5,669 nucleotides of DNA from a bacterium. Its GTDB lineage: Bacteria; Verrucomicrobiota; Kiritimatiellia; UBA8416. Positions 1-5,625 of this stretch are shown in pieces. The translations under genes and the position numbers were made by a program. The stretch covers positions 1 through 5,669 of the forward strand of contig JAIFLS010000207.1 of NCBI GenBank assembly GCA_020048935.1. The letters run 5' to 3'. Below the pieces are notes generated by a model, which had not been told where the DNA came from, searched no databases, and worked only from the letters and a program-made list of their open reading frames with translations. Numbering within the stretch: the first letter of the stretch is position 1; each line of letters opens with the position of its first letter.

Positions 1-3000
1 CTCTCGATCGTGCAGGCCACCGTCGTCGGCTCCTCCTGCGACGGATACGCCGGATGCAGCTCGAAATCACTGGCGGTGACATAGGCCGGCGGGTAGGTCA
101 TGGAAATGTCATCAAGCGCCACCCAGCTGCCATTAGCCGTATTTATACCTTTGTATATCCTTAAGCGAATTGGCTCGTAACGATTAAGTACGACTGTGTG
201 GCCCGTCCAACCTGTATTGCTGGTGTTTGTGACGACAGCGGCAGCATCCTCCCAGTCGATGCCGTTCGTGCTTATGCGTATCTCGCAAGTAAAAGTGTTT
301 GCCAGGCGGTTCCAAAGATAAAAGGAGATGGAGCCGATTCCATTGGTCATTTCAGGGGTTTCAATATAGGAATTTGTTCCTGAATTCGCACTGTAGGGGA
401 CGGAGTCGGGAAGGAGCGCGAATTTCGAGCCACTCCGTGGTGTTATCAAGCTGAAGGCAGCTGTGGCTATGTGTGTCTCGTTAATAGTCCAGCCATTTGC
501 GCTTACAGAGCCAGGGTTCACGCTTAGCGTGGTTGTTGAGAAGGCCTCTAGACTCTGAGTGCCCGCGACAACATCCGTGTTCGTATAGGCTGCCGGGATG
601 CCGGAGCGGTCCAGGGGTTCGTTAACGGTCTGGTACCCCCCGGAAGCGGGGTTGAGGTAGGTCGCCTCGACATAATACTCCATCAGGCCGCGGACGCCGC
701 GCGGAATGGTCGCGGTATACGTGTTGCCGGTGGTTTTGGTCATGATGATGGGATCGTAAATCATGCTTTCCAGGGTGATGGCGGTGCCATACCCCACAAA
801 CGAATCATGGCTGGAGCCGACGTTCATACTGCTAGCCCATATCCAATCTGCCGAGCGGGTGACAGTGGAAATGCGCACCTCGTCAATATCGCCAAGGAAC
901 GGGCGGTAGGTGCTATTGCTCGCGGACGATCCTATCGCAACCGCCGTGTTGTTGTTCGTCGGCGTGACCGTGGACGACCAGCTGGAATCACCGTTCACAT
1001 AGAGCCGCAGATCGGTATTGTCCAGAGTCATGGCAACGCAGTGCCATTGTCCATCATCGTAGCTGTTCGAGGGACCGATGACGGTCCCGTTGACGGCAGC
1101 CTTGAAGTCGTCACCGGAAACCGTAAGCCCATAAGGTGTAGCACCGGTATATTGGTTTTTTTGGACGATATAACCAGCGCTGCCGTCACCGTTCTGTTCC
1201 GCCGTCATCCGGGCAAACGCAAACACGGTCAGACGGTTTCCGCTCCCATAATCAATGTCACCATTCGGGCTGATCAGGATGTTGTCACCCTCTGCCGCGC
1301 CACCGAATCTCCGTGCGCCTCCCGATATGCCATCTGTCGCCGTGGTTCCTGTATTGATTCCGTTTCTTCCATTGCTGGTCGAATCCTTGAAGTCACCATT
1401 CAGATGCCAGACCCCGGCATAGCCTTCCGTCCATACAGCCCCATTCGTGGTATAGGCCGCCCGGCTGTTGTAGTTGGTGTTGCCCCAGGTGGCCCATATG
1501 GTCGTGTTGTGCGATAAGGCCGGAATTTTCACCCAGATAGCAGAGGTACCGGTGTTGGTGAATGACTCGATCTCGTAGGGCAACTCCGTGCCGGAAATCG
1601 GTGCCTCTGACCAGAACCGCAGATCCCAGCCGTTGGTGGTGTTGAGGAACCCCGCATAGTTGCCGGTGTTGGCCGTGGTCAGCTTGACCAGCGCGGGGAA
1701 ATTGGTCAACGTTCCTCGCCCCTCGAAGTTGTTGAAAGTGATCGGCATGTAATAGGTTGTTTGCGTTTCGCCCACGCCGCGGAACCAGAGGGTTGGGGGG
1801 GAGTTCGTGTTGATCGCGGCACCATTGAAAGGCGTTATGTCGACGCTGACGGCTACGGTGTTGGTAATGGTGGGATTTGCAGGGGTGTTCGCCAGCCCGC
1901 TGAAGGCAAGGGTGGCACCGGCGTGGGTGACGACGATATCGTCGAACAGGAGTTGCGCCGCTGCGGTACCGTCAGTGGCGGCGATGCGTATATAGCGCAA
2001 GTCAAGGTTGTCCACGCTGACCCGGTGCGGGAGGTAGTCGGGCGTGATGATGCCGGTAACGGTCTCAACGGTCTGCCAGGCCAGATTGGTTGCGGCCCGC
2101 GTCTGGATCGCGAAGGCGGCCGGACTGGCCCCGTTGGTCTCGGTGTTGCGGTAACGGAACAGAATCGTGCCGATGCCGTTGGTCAGCGCGGGGGAGGTGA
2201 TCGCCCGTTCCGCGGTGTTGCTGGCGAATTGGATGAACCGGCCATCGTAGGCGAGGGCGGTAATGTTGGTGGCGCGGCCCTGCGTCAGCGTCCATCCGTC
2301 AATCGTGTAGTTGGTGTAGCTTCCGGCGTTGGTCCAGGTGTTGAACGACTGGACGTCGGCCTGCTGGATGCCGTAGCGGCTGCTGCTCTCGTCAAAGCTG
2401 AACGCCAGCCAGCCGGCAGGTGCGCTGGCGAGCTGGATGTTGGTCATGGCATTGGTCGATGCCGGGCCGAACACCGGCAGTTCGGTACGGGTCTGCGCGG
2501 GATCGCGCCATTGGTTGCTGATCGTATTGACGGACTCGAAATACAGCGTGGTGGCTCCCAGGGTGCCGACGTTTTTCACGCCCATCCAGTATTCATCATC
2601 GAACAGCTCTAGGGCGTTGGTCAGGCCGCCCTTCACGGTGACGCTGCTGTAAGCGCTTATCAGTTCTGGCTGGCGCAGGAAGAAACTGCCGCTGGCGCTG
2701 ATGGGGGAGAGCGGGTTGGGCCCGTCAAAGGTCACGATGATCATATAATTGATCACGGAAAAGGCGGGCTGGTTCGTGATCGGGGTGACGGTCTCGTAGC
2801 GCCCGCCGCTCAAGCTGTTGGTTGCCATGCTGATCTGGTTCGAGGATCCGCCATTGGCCGACCAGTGCAACGTTGCCACCAGGTTGGACGCCAAGGCGGA
2901 AGGTGCCAGCGCGGCGGAAACGTTCACCGCCTCATCGGCAGCCGGGGATGAAGGCGAGATGGCGTGATCGGTAATCCGCACCTTCGCAGGGGCTTCGGTG

Positions 3001-3527
3001 GTCGAAATATCATCCAGCCCCACCCAGTTCTGATCGGCGGAGTTTATCGTCCTGATGACTCTCAGGCGGATCGGTTCATATCGATTCAATGTGACGGTGT
3101 GGGCTGTCCAGGCGGTGCTTGCGTTGGTTATGACTGCGGCGGTATTCCAGTTGATGCCGTTGGTACTGGTGCGCAGTTCACAGGTGAAGGTGTTCGCTAG
3201 TTTGTTCCGCAGGTGAAGAGTCACCGAGCCTACTCCATTGGACAGTTCGGGCGTTTGTACATACGAATTCGTACCCGGAACGCCTGAGGAAAAAGAAGTC
3301 GGCAAAAGTGCACAACGGGTGCCGCTGCGGGGGGTGATCGCAAGCGCGTTGGTGGCGATGTGAACCTCGTTGATGGTCCAGCCATTTGTGCTGATCAGTC
3401 CGGGATTTGAGCCCAGGGTAGTCAGCGGGAAATTCTCGAAGCCCTGGTTGACGATATCGGCGTTTAGGGCGCTGGTGCCAAGGAGGCCGCATATCGCGGC
3501 TATGCCCAGTTTGAGTGACACGTTCAT
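1..3527 (-). CDS. Large secreted multi-domain protein (DUF2341 + LamG-like), C-terminus beyond the window
   Basis: I read the minus strand from the ATG at 3527-3525 and found no stop in 1175 codons, so the gene continues past base 1. Residues 1-23 form a signal peptide (Lys6, hydrophobic LGIAAICGLLGTSA, likely cleavage after LNA), implying export. Domains in order are: beta-sandwich module A (about 24-178, ending GLDDIS); an Ig-like segment (about 179-285); an unassigned segment (about 286-384); module C (about 385-536, ending LLFDDIVV); a linker or Ig-like stretch; DUF2341 (about 605-695, with GWDLRFW, LPYEIE, WVKIPAL and TIWATWGN); LamG/concanavalin-like (about 699-910, with GVWHLNG, DGQWHCVAMTLDN, LRLYVNG and GDIDEVRIS); an Ig-like segment (about 911-985, with YTATIP and MEYYVEA); module B (about 990-1145); and the start of another Ig-like segment. 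DUF2341 followed by LamG is common in large bacterial surface proteins. No catalytic motif is visible. Glycan binding or adhesion is inference; the missing C-terminus may hold an enzyme or an anchor. The start is fixed by the signal peptide and a good ribosome binding site. Confidence 0.93.
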   Translation of the reverse strand, partial: MNVSLKLGIAAICGLLGTSALNADIVNQGFENFPLTTLGSNPGLISTNGWTINEVHIATNALAITPRSGTRCALLPTSFSSGVPGTNSYVQTPELSNGVGSVTLHLRNKLANTFTCELRTSTNGINWNTAAVITNASTAWTAHTVTLNRYEPIRLRVIRTINSADQNWVGLDDISTTEAPAKVRITDHAISPSSPAADEAVNVSAALAPSALASNLVATLHWSANGGSSNQISMATNSLSGGRYETVTPITNQPAFSVINYMIIVTFDGPNPLSPISASGSFFLRQPELISAYSSVTVKGGLTNALELFDDEYWMGVKNVGTLGATTLYFESVNTISNQWRDPAQTRTELPVFGPASTNAMTNIQLASAPAGWLAFSFDESSSRYGIQQADVQSFNTWTNAGSYTNYTIDGWTLTQGRATNITALAYDGRFIQFASNTAERAITSPALTNGIGTILFRYRNTETNGASPAAFAIQTRAATNLAWQTVETVTGIITPDYLPHRVSVDNLDLRYIRIAATDGTAAAQLLFDDIVVTHAGATLAFSGLANTPANPTITNTVAVSVDITPFNGAAINTNSPPTLWFRGVGETQTTYYMPITFNNFEGRGTLTNFPALVKLTTANTGNYAGFLNTTNGWDLRFWSEAPISGTELPYEIESFTNTGTSAIWVKIPALSHNTTIWATWGNTNYNSRAAYTTNGAVWTEGYAGVWHLNGDFKDSTSNGRNGINTGTTATDGISGGARRFGGAAEGDNILISPNGDIDYGSGNRLTVFAFARMTAEQNGDGSAGYIVQKNQYTGATPYGLTVSGDDFKAAVNGTVIGPSNSYDDGQWHCVAMTLDNTDLRLYVNGDSSWSSTVTPTNNNTAVAIGSSASNSTYRPFLGDIDEVRISTVTRSADWIWASSMNVGSSHDSFVGYGTAITLESMIYDPIIMTKTTGNTYTATIPRGVRGLMEYYVEATYLNPASGGYQTVNEPLDRSGIPAAYTNTDVVAGTQSLEAFSTTTLSVNPGSVSANGWTINETHIATAAFSLITPRSGSKFALLPDSVPYSANSGTNSYIETPEMTNGIGSISFYLWNRLANTFTCEIRISTNGIDWEDAAAVVTNTSNTGWTGHTVVLNRYEPIRLRIYKGINTANGSWVALDDISMTYPPAYVTASDFELHPAYPSQEEPTTVACTIE
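93..560 (-). repeat. Internal protein repeat, module B (residues about 990-1145)
   Basis: This is the second close copy of module A, near the visible C-terminal end of the large protein. Landmarks are NGWTINETHIAT, LITPRSG, LLPDS, GTNSYIETPE, MTNGIGS, LANTFTCEIR, STNGIDW, LNRYEPIRLR and LDDIS. Conservation is concentrated in the presumed core and in the 'RYEPIRLR' strand. The DNA also remains recognisably similar, for example around the codons for the NGWTIN and HTV-LNRYEP stretches. This suggests a lineage-specific duplication rather than two independent acquisitions. More copies may lie beyond the left edge. Confidence 0.88.
1920..2375 (-). repeat. Diverged internal module C (residues about 385-536)
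   Basis: This segment is similar in length and landmark order to modules A and B but much more diverged. It begins with QSFNTW, continues DGWTLTQG (compare NGWTIN), has SPALTNGIGTILFRYRN (compare TPEMTNGIGSISFYLWN) and RYIRIAA (compare PIRLRV), and ends LLFDDIVV (compare GLDDIS). It appears to be an older relative of the same beta-sandwich fold in the middle of the protein, just before the linker to DUF2341. The assignment rests on motif order only, because overall identity is low. Confidence 0.6.
2994..3458 (-). repeat. Internal protein repeat, module A (residues about 24-178)
   Basis: This is the first copy of a roughly 150-residue module of the large minus-strand protein. Landmarks are NGWTINEVHIAT, ITPRSG, LLP, GTNSY, TPELSNGVGS, LANTFTCELR, STNGINW, LNRYEPIRLR and a closing LDDIS. 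A hand alignment with module B (93-560) gives about 93 identities over 150 positions with only a few single-residue gaps. The strand pattern and the terminal 'DD' motif resemble the jelly-roll, carbohydrate-binding-like modules of secreted bacterial proteins; the exact family is not assigned. An Ig-like segment beginning APAKVRITDHAISP follows it, as a related segment (PPAYVTASDFELHP) follows module B, so the duplicated unit probably spans both domains. Confidence 0.88.
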
Positions 3528-3534
3528 GGTCGGT

Positions 3535-3542
3535 CTCCTTCC
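3535..3542 (-). promoter_or_regulatory. Ribosome binding site of the large minus-strand gene
   Basis: On the minus strand the bases read GGAAGGAG (written from 3542 down to 3535), a near-perfect anti-16S match, with a 7-base spacer before the ATG at 3527-3525. It selects this ATG as the start, in agreement with the signal peptide that begins there. Confidence 0.85.
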
Positions 3543-3544
3543 TG

Positions 3545-3572
3545 CGGACCGGCGGCATCGCCGCGGGGTCCG
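3545..3572. other. Strong GC-rich hairpin directly upstream of the minus gene's RBS
   Basis: On the plus strand CGGACC (3545-3550) pairs with GGTCCG (3567-3572), and inside it GCGGC (3552-3556) pairs with GCCGC (3560-3564) around the loop ATC. A small asymmetric internal loop separates the two stems. In the minus-strand transcript the hairpin ends 2 bases before the GGAAGGAG ribosome site, so it would sit in the 5' leader and could protect the mRNA or tune initiation. Read on the plus strand it is followed by TTTTCTCT and would look like a weak terminator for antisense transcripts. The role is inference; the structure is visible. Confidence 0.6.
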
Positions 3573-3578
3573 TTTTCT

Positions 3579-3625
3579 CTATTACCTTCAGTAATAGGGT
3601 ATTAAAACTGGCGAGCGAATGCCAG
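3579..3625 (-). promoter_or_regulatory. Cluster of dyads, probable promoter/operator region of the minus gene
   Basis: Three short inverted repeats lie side by side: CTATTAC/GTAATAG (3579-3585 and 3591-3597, loop CTTCA), the overlapping TAATA-GGG-TATTA (3592-3604), and CTGGC/GCCAG (3608-3612 and 3621-3625, eight bases apart). This is the first A/T-rich stretch upstream of the minus gene. It contains possible -10 hexamers on the minus strand (TAATAC from 3604 to 3599, TATTAC from 3596 to 3591), but neither has a good -35 at 16-18 bases. A regulator-dependent or non-sigma-70 promoter would fit. This is a tentative placement. Confidence 0.35.
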
Positions 3626-3683
3626 ATGAAACTTGTCAATTTAATGTGTGTGTTTTGTGGAGGGGAAATTGATGGATACACAA

Positions 3684-3710
3684 CGGGAGGGACAGCGTCT
3701 CGCTGTCCGC
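3684..3710 (+). repeat. REP-like palindromic repeat, copy 1
   Basis: The unit begins CGGGAGGGAC and ends GTCCGC, 27 bases in all. Within it GGACAGCG (3690-3697) and CGCTGTCC (3701-3708) form a perfect 8-base stem around TCT. The same head and tail recur at 3772-3799 (inverted) and 5598-5625. Intergenic position, palindromic core and small size fit REP-type repeats; the class name is inference. Confidence 0.7.
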
Positions 3711-3771
3711 ACGCCCGTCTAACCACGCTGTTTTCAGAGAAGAGGCTTCGCCATGCGCTTTCTCATGCGCA

Positions 3772-3799
3772 GCGGACGCCGGGGACGGCGTCCCTCCCG
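3772..3799 (-). repeat. REP-like palindromic repeat, copy 2 (inverted)
   Basis: Read on the minus strand this 28-base unit again starts CGGGAGGGAC and ends GTCCGC. Its stem is GGACGCCG (3774-3781) with CGGCGTCC (3786-3793), a perfect 8-base pairing around GGGA. The stem sequence differs from copy 1 while pairing is kept, which indicates compensatory change. It lies 61 bases from copy 1 in opposite orientation, so the pair could fold into a larger structure. Confidence 0.7.
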
Positions 3800-3834
3800 T
3801 ACCGCTCGTGGAGGCTCTTGCAAAACCTCTGATC

Positions 3835-3915
3835 GGCTCGCGAGGACGCTCGCGCCCCACCAAAGAGAACCGGCTCTATTTGCCATTTTGGAGGGGGCGA
3901 GTGACCTCGCGAGCC
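3835..3915. repeat. 11-base inverted repeat pair with a nested hairpin
   Basis: GGCTCGCGAGG at 3835-3845 and its exact reverse complement CCTCGCGAGCC at 3905-3915 face each other across 59 bases. The left arm also belongs to a local hairpin, CGCGAG (3839-3844) with CTCGCG (3849-3854) around GACG. No coding sequence lies between the arms. It could be a cruciform-forming spacer element, a second repeat family or the ends of a tiny non-autonomous element; no target-site duplication is evident. Confidence 0.5.
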
Positions 3916-3967
3916 TGCAGTGGCCGGAAGGTTCGGAGAGATCTCCCACCGCCCGTGCCCCCTTCAA

Positions 3968-4014
3968 GATTTTAAAAAAAACCGTTTGACGTGTTTTGCG
4001 GGAAGGTGTACTAT
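3968..4014 (+). promoter_or_regulatory. Sigma-70-type promoter of the plus-strand gene
   Basis: TTGACG (3986-3991) and TACTAT (4009-4014) are separated by exactly 17 bases, each differing from consensus at only one position. An A/T-rich tract (about 3968-3983, including a run of eight A) sits directly upstream of the -35, as UP elements do. The predicted transcription start is near 4021, giving a leader of about 90 bases. This would be a strong housekeeping promoter. No operator is obvious between the hexamers. Confidence 0.8.
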
Positions 4015-4019
4015 CTAAG

Positions 4020-4109
4020 CAGCCTAGGGGAATCCCTTAGGAGCGAAAGTGCGTATTTAAGCAGGCTGTATTTCAGGAATACTGGAGCAACACAAGGAAG
4101 GATCAGGCT
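4020..4109 (+). promoter_or_regulatory. Structured 5' leader of the plus-strand gene
   Basis: The roughly 90-base leader contains a hairpin at 4023-4041 (CCTA with TAGG, then GGG with CCC, one bulged T, loop GAAT) and a second at 4068-4082 (GTATT with AATAC, loop TCAGG). CAGCCT at 4020-4025 can instead pair with AGGCTG at 4063-4068, and its AGCCT part can pair with AGGCT at 4105-4109 directly before the ATG. These pairings exclude the first hairpin because they share CCT (4023-4025). It resembles no riboswitch family I recognise. Regulatory function is inference. Confidence 0.4.
4096..4102 (+). promoter_or_regulatory. Ribosome binding site of the plus-strand gene
   Basis: GGAAGGA lies 7 bases before the ATG at 4110. 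The same GGAAGGA core precedes the minus-strand gene at almost the same spacing. It supports this start over the later in-frame ATG codons, and the signal peptide begins here as well. Confidence 0.85.
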
Positions 4110-5537
4110 ATGAAAACCACAGGAAAATTCCGCGCAATGCTGTCATTGATCACAGTTGGGCTGCTGGCTGGGTCGGTCGGTGCGCAGGATAGCGACGGGT
4201 ATGCCGAAAGCTTCGAGAGCTACGACGTCGGGTTGGCCATTACGAATGTCGCTGGCTGGGAGGCCACAGACGAGGCGTCGGTCATTGCGTCCACGAACTA
4301 CACCGCCGATTACATGGGTGGGGATTATCCGATTGACTATGATCATGCCGTCAACACCAAGGTGCTACTGGTCGAAAATGGCGTGACCAACACGATCACG
4401 CCGGGAGACCCCAGCGTAACCAACTGGGTCGATGTCGTCATCAAGCCGGTGCTTTACGGCGATGGTGAGACTCCGGACCTGCCGCCTGTCGGCTCGGTGG
4501 CTGCCGTCTACTTCAATTCAAGCAGCAATCTGGTTGTGATGCACACGCCGATCAACGATTCTTCCACAAATGCATGGCTGGAGATTCCTGATGTCATGGT
4601 CTCGCCAGATAATTGGATTCGGCTGACAATTGCTGCAAACATGGTAGGTGGTGATTTCTTCGGGGGTGATAATACACGGTTTTACCAGGTTTATATCAAT
4701 GGAACAGTGGTTTCCAATGACGCCGCCTACCCGGCTCCAACCCGCAGCGGTAGCGGAGGAACGTGGTTCGGCAGCGGAGCTGATATAGTCCGTACGGATC
4801 CGATCACCAACATCGTTGTCAAGGGGACTGGTTACATTGACGACCTGGTCGTGACCAATGCGCTGACGGTGACGCCGGCGCAACCGGCGGTGCCGAGTTA
4901 CATCGCGTCGGTGGCGGTCTCGAATGTTCTTTCTTACGGACAGACGGTGGCCGAGGCAGGAGTTTACGGCACGGCCACGAATGCGCTCGGAGCCAACGTC
5001 CCCGGCCAGTTTGCCTTTGATGATCCGGCAGCGGTTCCGCCGGTCGGGACCAACAGCTTTGCCGTTACCTTCACGCCGGATGCCCCGCATGACTACCTTA
5101 CCGCGACCGGATTGGTTGATGTTGTCGTGGTGGCCTCGACGACGACCAACGGGACCCCGATTTCCTGGTACGATGATTTTGGTCTTACCCCTGGCGATGT
5201 GGGGTTGACCACATATGAAGAGCTTGACGCTTACGATAGCGATGCGGATGGCGCGCCGAACGCGGAGGAGTATCTGGCCGGAACGAATCCGGAGGATATC
5301 AACTCTGTGTTCAAGCTGGTTGGCTTGAACGTCTCGACGACCAACCTGACGCTGCGCTGGATCGGCGGGACGAACGGCCCGGTGACTCCGTACATTGTCG
5401 AGGGGGCAACCTCGCTTGTCGGCACCACGATTGGCTGGATGAACATCACCAACAGCACACGTGTTGAAGGGACCAATACCTGGAACGGGACATCGGGAGG
5501 CACGATGCTGTTCTTCCGCGTGCTTGCCACACCCTGA
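4110..5537 (+). CDS. Secreted beta-sandwich protein with YGQ/MBG-like domain and TSP3-type calcium loop
   Basis: This complete 475-residue protein was not recognised as a named gene. Residues 1-25 are a signal peptide (Lys/Arg-containing start, hydrophobic LSLITVGLLAGSV, cleavage after VGA), so it is exported. About 31-250 is a jelly-roll or concanavalin-like domain beginning YAESFESYDVG and closing with YIDDLVVTNA, the same 'DD' ending seen in the neighbouring large protein. About 262-346 resembles the YGQ/MBG-type domains of adhesins (SYGQTV, GQFAFDDPA, VGTNSFAVTFTPD, then alternating Val). Residues 376-387 match an EF-hand-like loop D-x-D-x-D-G-x5-E, continuing into YLAGTNPED, as in bacterial TSP3 repeats, so Ca2+ binding is likely. 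Residues 401-475 form a beta-rich tail (LTLRW, YIVEGATSL, FFRVLATP) of the kind that follows TSP3 loops in PVC bacteria. No catalytic residues or PEP-CTERM tail are visible. It has its own promoter and terminator. A structural or binding surface role is inference. Confidence 0.93.
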   Translation: MKTTGKFRAMLSLITVGLLAGSVGAQDSDGYAESFESYDVGLAITNVAGWEATDEASVIASTNYTADYMGGDYPIDYDHAVNTKVLLVENGVTNTITPGDPSVTNWVDVVIKPVLYGDGETPDLPPVGSVAAVYFNSSSNLVVMHTPINDSSTNAWLEIPDVMVSPDNWIRLTIAANMVGGDFFGGDNTRFYQVYINGTVVSNDAAYPAPTRSGSGGTWFGSGADIVRTDPITNIVVKGTGYIDDLVVTNALTVTPAQPAVPSYIASVAVSNVLSYGQTVAEAGVYGTATNALGANVPGQFAFDDPAAVPPVGTNSFAVTFTPDAPHDYLTATGLVDVVVVASTTTNGTPISWYDDFGLTPGDVGLTTYEELDAYDSDADGAPNAEEYLAGTNPEDINSVFKLVGLNVSTTNLTLRWIGGTNGPVTPYIVEGATSLVGTTIGWMNITNSTRVEGTNTWNGTSGGTMLFFRVLATP

Positions 5538-5559
5538 CCAAGGATATAGAACACTGATC

Positions 5560-5592
5560 AGCGCGGGCTCCGAAAGGAGCCCGCGCTTTTTT
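5560..5592 (+). terminator. Intrinsic terminator of the plus-strand gene
   Basis: A perfect 12-base-pair stem pairs AGCGCGGGCTCC (5560-5571) with GGAGCCCGCGCT (5576-5587) around a GAAA tetraloop, followed by an uninterrupted T run to 5592. It begins 22 bases after the TGA at 5535-5537. The T run is on one side only, so it serves plus-strand transcription. Confidence 0.95.
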
Positions 5593-5597
5593 CGTAC

Positions 5598-5625
5598 CGG
5601 GAGGGACGCGTTGGACCCCGTCCGC
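5598..5625 (+). repeat. REP-like palindromic repeat, copy 3
   Basis: The 28-base unit begins CGGGAGGGAC and ends GTCCGC like copies 1 and 2, but its stem is weaker (GGACG at 5604-5608 with CGTCC at 5619-5623). It starts 5 bases past the terminator T run, a typical site for REP-type elements. A further short dyad, CCGCA/TGCGG (5622-5626 and 5634-5638), overlaps its end. The remaining bases to 5669 show nothing I can name. Confidence 0.65.

Larger units (their letters stand above)
3626..3967. other. Central intergenic stretch without a supported gene
   Basis: Short open frames cross this stretch on both strands, but none has a ribosome site, signal peptide or recognisable product, and their translations are Arg/Pro-rich and low in complexity. 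What it holds is repeat and palindrome structure: two copies of a REP-like unit (3684-3710 and 3772-3799, in opposite orientation), a hairpin at 3839-3854 and an 11-base inverted repeat (3835-3845 with 3905-3915). I read it as non-coding spacer populated by short palindromic repeats. Confidence 0.65.

Noticed and set aside
807..2612. Long plus-strand open frames at 807-1517 (236 codons) and 1761-2612 (283 codons)
   Set aside because: They share codon boundaries with the large minus-strand frame and are its antisense shadows. They lack ribosome sites, and their translations are Arg/Gly/Val-rich with no recognisable domains, whereas the minus frame shows DUF2341, LamG and repeats.
3634..3639. 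Perfect TTGACA hexamer on the minus strand as a -35 box for the large gene
   Set aside because: At 16-18 bases downstream the sequence is G/C-rich (GCTCGC at 17) with no -10 resemblance, so I do not call a promoter from it.
3684..3799. CRISPR-like array from the repeated CGGGAGGGAC motif
   Set aside because: There are only two nearby copies in opposite orientation, with palindromic interiors and no regular spacers, so a REP-like element fits better.
3178..3989. Short open frames on both strands across the intergenic spacer (for example 3753-3989 plus, 3734-3967 minus, 3636-3863 minus)
   Set aside because: They overlap palindromic repeats, have no ribosome sites and give low-complexity basic translations, so they are unlikely to be genes.
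5514..5534. PEP-CTERM or other sorting signal at the end of the plus protein
   Set aside because: There is no PEP motif, hydrophobic span or terminal basic cluster; the protein ends MLFFRVLATP.
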